Source: Microbulbifer mangrovi (GTDB taxonomy: Bacteria; Pseudomonadota; Gammaproteobacteria; Pseudomonadales; Cellvibrionaceae). Taken from it: a DNA stretch of 37,607 nt. The number at the start of each line of letters is the position of its first letter. Position 1 is the first letter of the stretch. Under the pieces are notes generated by a model. That model did no database searches, was not told the DNA's origin, and was given only the letters and a program-made list of their open reading frames with translations. The stretch is taken from assembly GCF_002009015.1 (NCBI RefSeq), contig NZ_LZDE01000317.1, positions 1 through 37,607 on the forward strand, written 5' to 3'. Positions 24,418 through 32,573 of the stretch are shown piece by piece. The position numbers and the translations under genes were made by a program.

Positions 24418-27312
24418 TTATATGTTGAAGCTAAACGTGGTGTACCAGTAGCGGCCGCTGAGATCGTAGGTGCGGGCATCGAAATTATCATTAAATGCGG
24501 AGGCCGCGAATGGAGGGGCTTCGTCGAGAAAGTTATCGACACCGACGGCGAAGCGGAATCCCGCGGGAATGTCATACGCCAACTGCACATCGTGGGTGGA
24601 CCAGCTGTCAATATTGCGGGTGACGGACTGATTGTCGAGGGTGAAGTTTTCCTTCAAGCCGCTTACATAGTGAATCGTATATCCACCTTCCCAGCGTCCC
24701 CGCCTCCAATAAACGCCCGTATTGGCTTTCCGTTGGGGTAGGGAGCCAGCGCCGCCACTGGCGGAATCGGCAAAGGTGCCAGCGAGGTCCTCAACGGGGC
24801 TGCCGGGCGCTAGCTGATTCAGGTAGCTGTCCATATGGCTACTGTTCATCGACCAGCGAATAAGTCCTAATTCTTCAGATTGGTACTGGTAGCGCATGCT
24901 TGCGTCGACACCGCGGACTTCGCGGGCGCCGATATTCAGGCGGGTGGCGATAATGCGAGTGATGTCTCCCTGCGCATCACGCTGCACGCGATCGAGGAAC
25001 AGGCCGCTCATGGCATTCTGGTTGATCAGGTACTGGGGGTTGGTGTCTATCACATCGTTCTGGCGAATATCGAACAAATCCAGGCTCGCCTGGAATCCGG
25101 TAAAGTCGCCCGGTGTCCACACAAGTCCGAATGATCGGTTGTCGGAAGTCTCGGGCTGCAGATCCGGGTTGCCGCCAAATTCGGTTAGGTACTGGATACG
25201 GGCCTGATCTGCGCGGCCGTTACAGCCGGGCAAAGTGTTGGCGTTACTGTTGGTGCAAGGGTCAAAAAGAAATTCCTGGCTTTGGCTTCCCTTTTGGTTC
25301 ATGTCCACAAGAGTCGGAGCCTTGAAGCCAGTGGCGTAACTGGCGCGTACCAACAGGGACGGCCAGGGGCGCCAGCGCAGCGCCAGCTTGGGATTTGCAG
25401 TGTTGCCGAAGTCGCTGTAGTCGGAATAGCGCACCGCCCCGTCAAGCCAAAGAGAGTTGGCTTTCAGTGGGATGGAAATTTCCGCGAAGGCCTCGCCGAT
25501 CATACGCTCGCCTTGTGCGGAGCCAGAGGCAACACCTCCGATCAGGGAAAGACCGTCAGCATCTGTTGAGGTGAAATCGATCGCCTCGCGACGCAACTCA
25601 ACGCCCGCTGCGGCGAGAATATCCCCAGCTGCATATCGACCTAGCGGGCCGTTGGCCACATAGGTGAGTGAGTTCATGCGTGAGGCGCCGTTGACCTGGT
25701 TTATCCCGCGAATGAAGTCCAATTGCGCGCGATCGATACTTCCGGGGGCTCCCAGCATGTTCACCGGGACACAGTCAGTTCCTTCATTGCAGATTTCCGG
25801 TCCTTTCAGGCCCACGGACAACTTGTTCGGGTCGATCAGGTTGTTGAAGTCTTCTTCCGCTCGGGTGTAGTGGAGGGCTGCAGTGAGCTCCCATTGCCAG
25901 TCGTCCACCAACCCTTTTAGGCCAGTATTGAGGCGCCATGTGTCGGTGCCGTTGTACTGGATCCGCGGACCGAGCTCCAGCACCCGTTTGCGTACGTCGG
26001 TGATCTCCTCGCCAAACGGGTTGTAGATATTGTCGGCGGCGATACTCAGGTCGCCGTTATCGAAGCGGGTGAATACCGGCGTCGGCGCCATGGTATTTTC
26101 CGAACGCGTACGCACCACCATAATTTCCGCAAAGGCTTCAGCTGCTTCACTCAGGTTGTGATTGGCCGCTACATAGGCGGATTGTCTTTCCGATGGCACC
26201 AGGGCCGAGGTGTGTTCGCGGAAGTTGTACAGATCTTCGGGAGTCCACGACTTGTAACCATCTTCGGTACTGGTGATCACTCCATCGGATAGCCCGATAA
26301 ATCCCTGCGGAGAGGCTGAAGACCTGAGGTCCGTGCCGCCGCGCGGACGGTTGTCTGCAGAGGCTGACAAACCGCGGTCACGGCTAAGGATTTCGCCCTG
26401 GCGATAATCCGCCAGGCTGAACATCAGGTGAGAGGTTTCGTTGCCTGCACCCCAGGTCAGGCTATAGGAATGCGTCTGCTGATCACCGCGCTCAGCCTGA
26501 CCGTAGTAACTGTTAACTGAGAGGCCATCGAAATCCCGGCGCAGGATGATGTTGACCACCCCGGCGATTGCGTCGGATCCGTACACCGCAGAGGCGCCAT
26601 CTTTCAGTACTTCGATGCGGTCTACTGCAGACAGGGGGATGGTGTTGAGATCCGCGGCTTCGCCACCGAACCCGTTATTGACGATTCGACGCCCATTGAT
26701 CAGCACCAGGGTGTTACTTGCTGGCAATCCACGCAGCGTGACAGTGGCCGTGCCATTGCCACCATTGGTCACTGAGGTGCTGGTGGAATTACCGGAAACC
26801 GCCGGCAGGAATTTGAGCAGTTCGGAAACCGTCTGCGCCCCGGTAATCTCAAGCTCTGGCTGCGCCAGAACGTCAATAGGCGCGTAGCTGTCCAGTTTCA
26901 GGTGACGCAGGTGGCTACCGGTAAGGTTCTGGCCGGTTACGATCACTTCCTCGGCGGGAAGGAGCGGCGGGTCGGTGATTTCCTGCTCTGGTTCTTCACC
27001 GCGCGCAACAATAGCAATGGCGTTGGTGCCGGCGTGGGTGAATGTCAGCGGAGTCTTGTCCAGCAGCTGGTGAAGCGCCGGTGCGATACTGCCACCCGGG
27101 GTTTCCAGATATTGCTCAGGGACATACACGTGGGAAGCACTGGCTGCGTGCACAACAAGGGAGACTCGACACTCACGTCCGAGACTGATCAATGCGCGGG
27201 AAAGCGGGCCAGCTGGGAGCTTTACCCCGGATTTCGGGCAGGTGGCCGCAGCACTCTCCGAGAGTGCCAACAATCCAGTCAGTGACAGTGCTGCCCAGTG
27301 CCGGAGGTTCAA
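24418..27312 (-). CDS. TonB-dependent transducer T6 with STN domain (FecA-like)
   Basis: This 964-residue receptor is the only one here with an N-terminal STN (secretin/TonB short) domain, about residues 32-103 (LPAGPLSRALISLGRECRV...). In FecA- and FpvA-type transducers that domain contacts the FecR anti-sigma protein. EEVIVTGQN follows (about 125-133), then the plug (TLRGLPASNTLVLINGRR, AVYGSDAIAGVVNIIL) and the barrel. The second cysteine loop found in T1-T5 is missing, while DPC...C and ICNEGTDCVPVN remain. The last residue is Ile rather than the usual Phe. The start is a TTG at 27312 with AAAGG just upstream. With fecR and the sigma gene upstream on the same strand it completes a cell-surface signalling system. 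The ligand is unknown. Confidence 0.92.
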   Translation of the reverse strand: MNLRHWAALSLTGLLALSESAAATCPKSGVKLPAGPLSRALISLGRECRVSLVVHAASASHVYVPEQYLETPGGSIAPALHQLLDKTPLTFTHAGTNAIAIVARGEEPEQEITDPPLLPAEEVIVTGQNLTGSHLRHLKLDSYAPIDVLAQPELEITGAQTVSELLKFLPAVSGNSTSTSVTNGGNGTATVTLRGLPASNTLVLINGRRIVNNGFGGEAADLNTIPLSAVDRIEVLKDGASAVYGSDAIAGVVNIILRRDFDGLSVNSYYGQAERGDQQTHSYSLTWGAGNETSHLMFSLADYRQGEILSRDRGLSASADNRPRGGTDLRSSASPQGFIGLSDGVITSTEDGYKSWTPEDLYNFREHTSALVPSERQSAYVAANHNLSEAAEAFAEIMVVRTRSENTMAPTPVFTRFDNGDLSIAADNIYNPFGEEITDVRKRVLELGPRIQYNGTDTWRLNTGLKGLVDDWQWELTAALHYTRAEEDFNNLIDPNKLSVGLKGPEICNEGTDCVPVNMLGAPGSIDRAQLDFIRGINQVNGASRMNSLTYVANGPLGRYAAGDILAAAGVELRREAIDFTSTDADGLSLIGGVASGSAQGERMIGEAFAEISIPLKANSLWLDGAVRYSDYSDFGNTANPKLALRWRPWPSLLVRASYATGFKAPTLVDMNQKGSQSQEFLFDPCTNSNANTLPGCNGRADQARIQYLTEFGGNPDLQPETSDNRSFGLVWTPGDFTGFQASLDLFDIRQNDVIDTNPQYLINQNAMSGLFLDRVQRDAQGDITRIIATRLNIGAREVRGVDASMRYQYQSEELGLIRWSMNSSHMDSYLNQLAPGSPVEDLAGTFADSASGGAGSLPQRKANTGVYWRRGRWEGGYTIHYVSGLKENFTLDNQSVTRNIDSWSTHDVQLAYDIPAGFRFAVGVDNFLDEAPPFAASAFNDNFDARTYDLSGRYWYTTFSFNI

Positions 27313-27392
27313 AAGCCTTTTATCCCACCCACGTGTCCGGCACGATCGGTGACCGGAATCCGCAGATTATTTCTGGTTAGTAGTGCGGTGAC

Positions 27393-27432
27393 GGTGATCG
27401 CTTAGCTTTTGGCTAAAAAAAGAACGATCACC
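27393..27432 (-). promoter_or_regulatory. Hairpin at the 5' end of the T6 leader
   Basis: On the minus strand GGTGATCG (27425-27432) pairs perfectly with CGATCACC (27393-27400). It encloses a smaller hairpin TTAGC-CAAAA-GCTAA (27402-27416) and a T-rich strand. It begins a few nt after the predicted T6 transcription start, so it would sit at the very 5' end of the mRNA. Confidence 0.55.
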
Positions 27433-27441
27433 AAGGCGGGA

Positions 27442-27470
27442 TTTATATCTCAGTTAGGCTTGGCTGACAA
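27442..27470 (-). promoter_or_regulatory. Sigma-70-like promoter for T6 overlapping the fecR stop
   Basis: On the minus strand TTGTCA (27465-27470) is followed after exactly 17 nt by TATAAA (27442-27447), each one base off consensus. The -35 box lies in the last codons of fecR and the spacer covers its stop codon, so T6 can be transcribed independently of fecR. Confidence 0.7.
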
Positions 27471-28520
27471 GAGAGTCAGGTTCGGATCGCTTTGATCCTG
27501 TGCCAAATCCAGGGCGGTGACGATGGCGGCGAGGGTAGTTTCAGGGTCCGCCAGCTCGAATGTGCCGGACAGCGGTTTGTCGCTGACGGCAGCGGAGGCC
27601 GCAGCCGGAACCTTGAGGTAGCGGTTGAGCTCTTCCAGGGCTTCGCTGAGTGGAGTCTCGTCAAACACCAGCTGACCGCGAGTCCAGTCCAGTGCTTCAT
27701 CGGCGGAAGTGTGTCCGACATTGGACAGTCCGCTGCTGGATACACTTACCTTCTGGTTGCGAGTCAGTTTTACAGATTCTGGCTGTAGACCACTACCGAC
27801 GCGGGCCTCGCTGACTGCAACGACACCACCGGTGACAGAGACGCGGGTGTTTTCCGGATTGCGTTCCACGTTGAACTGGGTGCCGAGTACGCGAATATTG
27901 GCGCTACCTGCCGCTACAGTGAACGGGCGGGAGGTCTGGCGGGCCACGTCAAAGTAGGCTTCGCCGCGCAGCAATTGGGTGCGCCGCTCGTCCCGGCTGA
28001 AATTGACGATCAGTTCGGAATTGGTGTTCAGTTTAACTTCGGAGCCGTCGGGCAGGGCCACGGTACGGGTTTCTCCTACAGCAGTGGTGTACATCTGCTG
28101 TTGAACGGGTGCCTGTTGCAACCACTGGTTGCCAATCCACAGGGCAATACCCAGGCAGGCGGCAACGGCGCTGCCACCCATCAACCATTGGGGCAGGTTC
28201 CAGCCGGTAGTATCGGAGTTGCTCGAGCGCGCTTTAGTATTGTTTGTGCGTACAGATTCACCGCCGCCGCGATGTTCGGCGCTGGGAACACTCTCGGGGT
28301 AGAGTTCGTCCAGGGGGAGGTGAGACAGGGCTCCCAGATCGCCCCAGAGCTCAGACATTTCGTCGAAAGCCTGGCGATTGGCAGAGGATTCGGACATCCA
28401 TGCGGCAAAAGCGCGGCGATCAGCAGAGCTGATCGTGTCGGAACGCAGGCGCGCGATCCAGGCACATGCCTGATCAAGCCTGTCTTCCGCTGCTGCTTCT
28501 TGTACTTCCTGAGGGTTCAC
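27450..28520 (-). CDS. FecR-family anti-sigma regulator
   Basis: This 356-residue inner-membrane signal transducer has a cytoplasmic N-terminal DUF4880-type segment (about 15-60, AWIARLRSDTISSADRRAF...AFDEMSELW), which in the family binds the ECF sigma factor. One TM helix follows (about 112-133, WLMGGSAVAACLGIALWIG). The periplasmic FecR domain (about 146-240) includes TVALPDGSEVKLNTNS, LRGEAYFDV and VLGTQFNV. The C-terminal region resembles the STN-contacting part (LSGTFELADPETTLAAIV). The start is a GTG at 28520 with a weak ribosome-binding site; no better start is seen. It lies between the sigma gene and the STN receptor T6 on the same strand, the canonical order. Confidence 0.93.
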   Translation of the reverse strand: MNPQEVQEAAAEDRLDQACAWIARLRSDTISSADRRAFAAWMSESSANRQAFDEMSELWGDLGALSHLPLDELYPESVPSAEHRGGGESVRTNNTKARSSNSDTTGWNLPQWLMGGSAVAACLGIALWIGNQWLQQAPVQQQMYTTAVGETRTVALPDGSEVKLNTNSELIVNFSRDERRTQLLRGEAYFDVARQTSRPFTVAAGSANIRVLGTQFNVERNPENTRVSVTGGVVAVSEARVGSGLQPESVKLTRNQKVSVSSSGLSNVGHTSADEALDWTRGQLVFDETPLSEALEELNRYLKVPAAASAAVSDKPLSGTFELADPETTLAAIVTALDLAQDQSDPNLTLLSAKPN

Positions 28521-29008
28521 CGCACTAATACCTTGTTTTCCAATAACTGATCGAGCTGTGTGTCAGAGTTGTCATTCGGTTGGTAAATGTCTTAAGGCAC
28601 TTACCAGCTCGTTTTTTGCCCGATCGCACCAACATGGTGCTACTTTATGGCACTCAAAACAACATCCCTGGTTTTGCTGTGCAATATTTGCGATAAATCG
28701 CTGCAAACTTTAGCACATATTCCCTGCGGGATCCGTATTTTCTTGATTGGATGCCGCTGTTCATTAGTAAGACGAATGATCGCCGCCCCCCCTCAAAGAA
28801 ATTTAATATTTTTTGCTGCACAGCGGTGCACTCTCGGTGCTGGATGCGCCATGGTTGTTCAGTGGCACAAAATGCATTCATCGGCTCTCATACCAAGGGG
28901 GGCAAAGTGGCATCCGGAAGCATTGCTGCGTGGGAGAGGATTGCCGGTCAATCGAGTTCCGCCCGTCTGCGCCCGACTGCAGGCTTTATATATAGAAGGG
29001 AGTATGGA
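28521..29008. promoter_or_regulatory. Long sigma-fecR intergenic region with two palindromes
   Basis: About 490 bases separate the sigma gene from fecR, where such genes are usually adjacent. I support no gene here. Two inverted repeats lie close to fecR: TGGTAAATGTCTT/AAGGCACTTACCA (28581-28606, two mismatches) and GCACCA-ACA-TGGTGC (28626-28640, perfect). The first is followed on the plus strand by six T residues after a short gap, so it could also be a plus-strand terminator. A separate fecR promoter and operator probably lie here. Confidence 0.45.
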
Positions 29009-29536
29009 CTATAAGTTTCCGACTTTTTTCCGACAGGCTTTCAGCGCCTGCAGAATGTACTTCTCCACACTGCTGACCGAGATATTCATCTCCCGGGCGA
29101 TTTCGGAGTAAGACAGGCCGCGGCTGCGGTGTAGCAGGAATGCCTGGCGACACTTGAGGGGCAGACTGTCCATGGCGTCGTGGATGGCCTGCAGTTGTTG
29201 ACGGGCAGCGAGAACCCGCTCAGGCGACTGGTGAAACGCGTGATCGTCATCGGTGGCGGTGGCACCTTCCGCTGGCAGCTGCTGGCTGACGTATTCGATA
29301 TGCAGCTTACCGCGGCGCAGCTGATCCACTGCCAGGTTGTTGGCGATCTGGAACAGGTAGGCACGGGGGTTCTCGAGGTCTTTCTCGTCACTGAGCTTCT
29401 GCAGGCGCAGGTAGGCGTGCTGGGCAATGTCTTCGGCGTCTTCGGTGCTGCGCACGATGCGGGTGACAAACCGCACCAGTGCCTGGCCGTGATCGGCAAA
29501 CAGCTTCTCCAGAAGTGTCTTCCGGGCTTTATTCAT
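29009..29536 (-). CDS. ECF sigma factor, FecI type
   Basis: This is a 175-residue RNA polymerase sigma factor of the extracytoplasmic-function class. Region 2 (about 8-75) contains the -10-binding stretch DAEDIAQHAYLRL and the core-binding NPRAYLFQIANNLAVD. Region 4 (about 115-165) contains LPLKCRQAFLLHRSRGLSYSE with the helix-turn-helix SYSEIAREMNISVSSVEKYI, which reads the -35 element. Length and composition fit FecI-like factors controlled by a FecR partner. The ATG at 29536 follows a weak ribosome-binding site. The gene is divergent from dnaX; tandem TTATAAC elements 22 nt apart lie upstream. Its targets would include T6 and possibly fecR, but no target promoter is proven here. Confidence 0.93.
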   Translation of the reverse strand: MNKARKTLLEKLFADHGQALVRFVTRIVRSTEDAEDIAQHAYLRLQKLSDEKDLENPRAYLFQIANNLAVDQLRRGKLHIEYVSQQLPAEGATATDDDHAFHQSPERVLAARQQLQAIHDAMDSLPLKCRQAFLLHRSRGLSYSEIAREMNISVSSVEKYILQALKACRKKVGNL

Positions 29537-29815
29537 TAGTCAGCGGAATCCCCGTACAGCGCTCGTTGCATATGTTGTGTTTGTTATAAGGCGGGTGCCG
29601 AACAGTTATAACACAGCTGAATGGCAATCGACGAGTGGTCGTTTTGACACGATGAAATGACCAATCAGGTCGCCCCCTCCAGAAACCGCCGCGGGGGCGG
29701 TTGCACTGGCGGGTGTCTATTCCTGCGCGTTGATGCCGTTATAATGGCCCACTTTGCGAATGCCGGTGTCGGCATCCATCTATACAACCATGGCATCGAA
29801 AGGTGCGGAGAGCGA
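29537..29815. promoter_or_regulatory. Divergent promoter region between sigma gene and dnaX
   Basis: A perfect -10 hexamer TATAAT (29740-29745, plus strand) probably serves dnaX, with no good -35. For the sigma gene on the minus strand, GTTATAA elements are repeated at 29583-29589 and 29605-29611. An inverted repeat AACCGCC/GGCGGTT (29684-29690 and 29696-29702) without a T run is also present. No SRP RNA signature was found. Confidence 0.5.
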
Positions 29816-32065
29816 ATGAGTTATCAAGTACTGGCGCGTAAATGGCGGCCGCGACTGTTTCGGGAGATGGTGGGCCAGGAGCACGTGCTTCAGGCGCTGA
29901 TCAACGCCCTGGATAACAATCGCCTGCACCACGCTTACCTGTTTGCCGGTACCCGGGGGGTGGGCAAGACCACCATCGCACGGATTCTGGCCAAGTGCCT
30001 CAACTGTGAAACCGGTGTCAGCTCCGAGCCCTGCGGACAGTGCTCGGTGTGCACAGAGATTGCCGATGGCCGTTTCGTCGACCTGATCGAAGTGGATGCG
30101 GCCTCCCGCACCAAGGTGGAGGACACCCGCGAGCTACTGGAAAACGTGCAGTACGCGCCGACGAGAGGGCGCTACAAGGTGTACCTCATCGACGAGGTGC
30201 ACATGCTTTCCAACAGCTCCTTCAATGCGCTGCTGAAGACCCTCGAAGAGCCTCCGCCCCACGTCAAGTTCCTGCTGGCCACCACTGACCCGCAAAAACT
30301 GCCGGTGACGGTGCTGTCTCGTTGCTTGCAGTTCAATCTGAAGAATATGAGTCCTGAGCGGGTGGTGGAACACCTGCGCTTCGTGCTGGAAAAAGAGCTG
30401 GTGCCATTTGAAGAGAGCGCGCTCTGGCACCTGGGGCGCGCCGCGGACGGCAGTATGCGGGACGCTATGAGCCTGACTGACCAGGCCATAGCCTTTGGCG
30501 GCGGCAAGATCAGTGAGGCGGAAGTCCGCGCGATGCTCGGCACCCTCGACAGCACCCTGGTGTGGAAGCTGATCCGTGCCCTGGCGGAAGAAAATCCGGC
30601 CGCATTGTTTGCCGCGGTGGAAGAGCTGTCCCAGCAGGCACCGGATTACAGCGCCGCACTGGCGGAGCTTGCGGCCATCCTGCACCGGATCGCTATTGCT
30701 CAGGTCTTGCCGGAAGCCATCGACAATGCGCTCGGCGATGCGGATATGTTGCGCCACCACGCTGCTTCCATGGCCGGCGAAAACGTGCAGCTGTTTTACC
30801 AGATGGCGTTGCTGGCACGGCGCGACCTGCCGCTGGCACCCGATCCCCGCGGCGGCTTTGAAATGGCGCTGCTGCGGATGCTCGCGTTCAAGCCCCAGGG
30901 CGTCGCACATATTCCGACCGCGAGTCTCGCCGGTGCTAACCAGACCGCATCGCAGGCCGCGAGCCATGATTCTGTACAACCAAGTGCTTCACCAGCAGCT
31001 TTGTCTTCCCCGCAAGAGGCGAATCAGCCGGTAGTTGCTGCCCCTGAGTCCGCAGCCGCGGCACCGCAACCGGCTGCCGCAAGTGAATCGGTAGTCGCGG
31101 ACGATGCGCCGCCCTGGTCGGAAGATCCCGCGCCGCACGCGCAGGCTCAATCCCCGCAGCACGCTGTACCGGCACAGGAGCCTCAGCAGGAAGCCCCTGA
31201 AAAAAAGCCCCGCACTGAATCGGAACCACAGAACCCTGTGGCAGAGCCCGCAATGCGGGATGAAGAGCCTTTCGCGCGGGTAGTGGAGCCATCAGCGTCA
31301 ATCGAAGAGCCATCAGCGCTTATCGAAGCCCCATCAGCGCCTGTGGATGCCCCATCAGCGCAGGTTGGGCCGTCTTCTGCCGAGGCGCTACAACCGGCCG
31401 CAAATAATTTTGCGACCGAGGCTCCACAGACAGCACCCGCTCAGGATTATTCAGTCGACCCGGTTCCTGCCGAGCCCGTGCCGCAGCAGCCTTCCCAGCC
31501 TGCGGGCACTGTGGCTACCGATGAGCGCGCAGCATTGCGCGAGCAACTGCGTCAACAGGTAGCGCAGGTTGAATCAGCACCGGTAAACGCGTTTGAGACC
31601 GAGCCCGCTCCCCGGGCAGCGGAGGCGCCACAACCGGTGGTTGAGGAGACTTCACCGGCACCGGCGGCGCGCCTCGATGCGCTGTCACCCGGCAGCTGGC
31701 CGGCGATGTATCCACAGGTCGGTGTGAGCGGTATCCTGCACTCCATTGCCTCGAACCTGGAGTTACTGGGGCGGCAGGACAATATACTGTCCTTTACCCT
31801 CGACCAGTCCTCCAGCAGCCTGTACGACGAGGGCCACCAGCGACGCCTGGCGGACGTGCTGGGAGATTTCTTCGGGCAGCCAGTGACCGTACATATCCAG
31901 GTGGGAGAAGTGCATGGCGGCACGCCCGCGCGACTGATCGCCGCCACCCGGGAGGCGCAGTTGCTGTCCGCGCGCGACGCGCTGAACAAAGATCCACTGG
32001 TCCAGGAACTGCAGTCTGAACTGGGCGCGCAGCTAGTGCCCGATTCAGTGGAATATCGGGGCTAG
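29816..32065 (+). CDS. dnaX: DNA polymerase III subunits tau/gamma
   Basis: DnaX is the clamp-loader ATPase of the replisome. The 749-residue full-length product (tau) starts MSYQVLARKWRPRLF, the typical family start. Walker A is GTRGVGKT (45-52), a zinc module has C64, C73, C76 and C79, Walker B is YLIDEVH (about 123-129), and the sensor SRC motif lies in TVLSRCLQF. After the ATPase and collar domains comes a long Ala/Pro/Gln/Glu-rich linker (about 365-630), then a C-terminal domain expected to bind the polymerase alpha subunit and helicase. The start is the ATG at 29816 with GGAG 5 nt upstream; the frame is open to 29657, but that extension has no homology I recognise. A -1 frameshift site at codons 462-464 would yield gamma. 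Confidence 0.96.
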   Translation: MSYQVLARKWRPRLFREMVGQEHVLQALINALDNNRLHHAYLFAGTRGVGKTTIARILAKCLNCETGVSSEPCGQCSVCTEIADGRFVDLIEVDAASRTKVEDTRELLENVQYAPTRGRYKVYLIDEVHMLSNSSFNALLKTLEEPPPHVKFLLATTDPQKLPVTVLSRCLQFNLKNMSPERVVEHLRFVLEKELVPFEESALWHLGRAADGSMRDAMSLTDQAIAFGGGKISEAEVRAMLGTLDSTLVWKLIRALAEENPAALFAAVEELSQQAPDYSAALAELAAILHRIAIAQVLPEAIDNALGDADMLRHHAASMAGENVQLFYQMALLARRDLPLAPDPRGGFEMALLRMLAFKPQGVAHIPTASLAGANQTASQAASHDSVQPSASPAALSSPQEANQPVVAAPESAAAAPQPAAASESVVADDAPPWSEDPAPHAQAQSPQHAVPAQEPQQEAPEKKPRTESEPQNPVAEPAMRDEEPFARVVEPSASIEEPSALIEAPSAPVDAPSAQVGPSSAEALQPAANNFATEAPQTAPAQDYSVDPVPAEPVPQQPSQPAGTVATDERAALREQLRQQVAQVESAPVNAFETEPAPRAAEAPQPVVEETSPAPAARLDALSPGSWPAMYPQVGVSGILHSIASNLELLGRQDNILSFTLDQSSSSLYDEGHQRRLADVLGDFFGQPVTVHIQVGEVHGGTPARLIAATREAQLLSARDALNKDPLVQELQSELGAQLVPDSVEYRG
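31188..31259 (+). promoter_or_regulatory. Programmed -1 frameshift signal in dnaX (gamma subunit)
   Basis: The in-frame slippery heptamer A AAA AAG occupies 31201-31207 (codons GAA AAA AAG, 462-464). After a -1 slip the next codons are GCC CCG CAC TGA, so translation stops at 31216-31218, giving a gamma-like product of 467 residues. An SD-like AGGAAG lies 7 nt upstream (31188-31193). Downstream a stem CCACAG-AACC-CTGTGG (31226-31241) is enclosed by CCCGCA/TGCGGG (31209-31214 with 31254-31259). All three parts match the E. coli dnaX arrangement. Confidence 0.85.
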
Positions 32066-32147
32066 CCGGCGGAATACCAGGGTGAGGCGCGCGCGCCGCG
32101 TCCACTGCAGAAACCAGATTTAACGCATTGATTGAATGGTGAACTCC

Positions 32148-32498
32148 ATGATGAAAGGTATGGGCGATTTGATGCAGCAGGCCCAGAAAATGCAGGCCGA
32201 CATGCAGGAACGCATGGAAAAAATGCAGAAAGAATTGACCGAGCTGCGGGTAACCGGTGAATCCGGCGCGGGGATGATCAAGGTCACCATGAATGGCCGT
32301 CACGATGTGGTGGATGTGAATATTGACCAGAGCCTGCTCGGTGAAGACAAGGAAATGCTGGAAGACCTGCTCGCCGCTGCGGTGAACGATACGGTACGCC
32401 GCGTGGAAGAGGCCGCGCAGAAGCTGCAGAAAGAGCAGATGGGGGGCCTCGCAGCGGGGATGAACCTGCCCGAAGGATTCAAGTTTCCGTTCGGTTGA
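32148..32498 (+). CDS. ybaB: YbaB/EbfC nucleoid-associated protein
   Basis: This 116-residue, methionine-rich DNA-binding protein of the YbaB/EbfC family starts [20 protein letters not shown], forms a helix, and carries the conserved core [20 protein letters not shown] and [22 protein letters not shown]. It ends [10 protein letters not shown], as in the E. coli protein. Members form dimers with a tweezer-like shape and bind DNA; the gene lies between dnaX and recR in most gammaproteobacteria, as here. I chose ATG 32148 because GGTGA lies 5 nt upstream and related proteins start MMKG; the ATG at 32136 would add four residues. Spacing from dnaX is short, so co-transcription is likely. Confidence 0.95.
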   Translation: MMKGMGDLMQQAQKMQADMQERMEKMQKELTELRVTGESGAGMIKVTMNGRHDVVDVNIDQSLLGEDKEMLEDLLAAAVNDTVRRVEEAAQKLQKEQMGGLAAGMNLPEGFKFPFG

Positions 32499-32524
32499 TA
32501 GATCGCCAGCCCTTTTAAATTTCG

Positions 32525-32549
32525 GGGCCCGGTACGGGCCCTTTTCTTT
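32525..32549 (+). terminator. Terminator or attenuator between ybaB and recR
   Basis: GGGCCCG-GTA-CGGGCCC (32525-32541) is a perfect 7-bp stem followed by TTTTCTTTTT. It lies 25-49 nt before the recR start in an otherwise co-directional cluster, so it may reduce read-through from dnaX-ybaB into recR. Confidence 0.75.
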
Positions 32550-32573
32550 TTCTGAAATCGTCGAACACACACT

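Noticed and set aside
28647-29111. A 154-codon plus-strand frame between fecR and the sigma gene
   Set aside because: It runs into the end of the sigma gene in antisense, has cysteine-rich random-looking content and no ribosome-binding site.
29657-29815. 53-residue N-terminal extension of DnaX
   Set aside because: It has no DnaX homology, and MSYQVLARKWRP at 29816 with GGAG upstream is the family start. The dnaX -10 box lies within the extension.
29537-29815. SRP 4.5S RNA gene upstream of dnaX
   Set aside because: The conserved GGAAGCAGCC-type core and the overall hairpin were not found.
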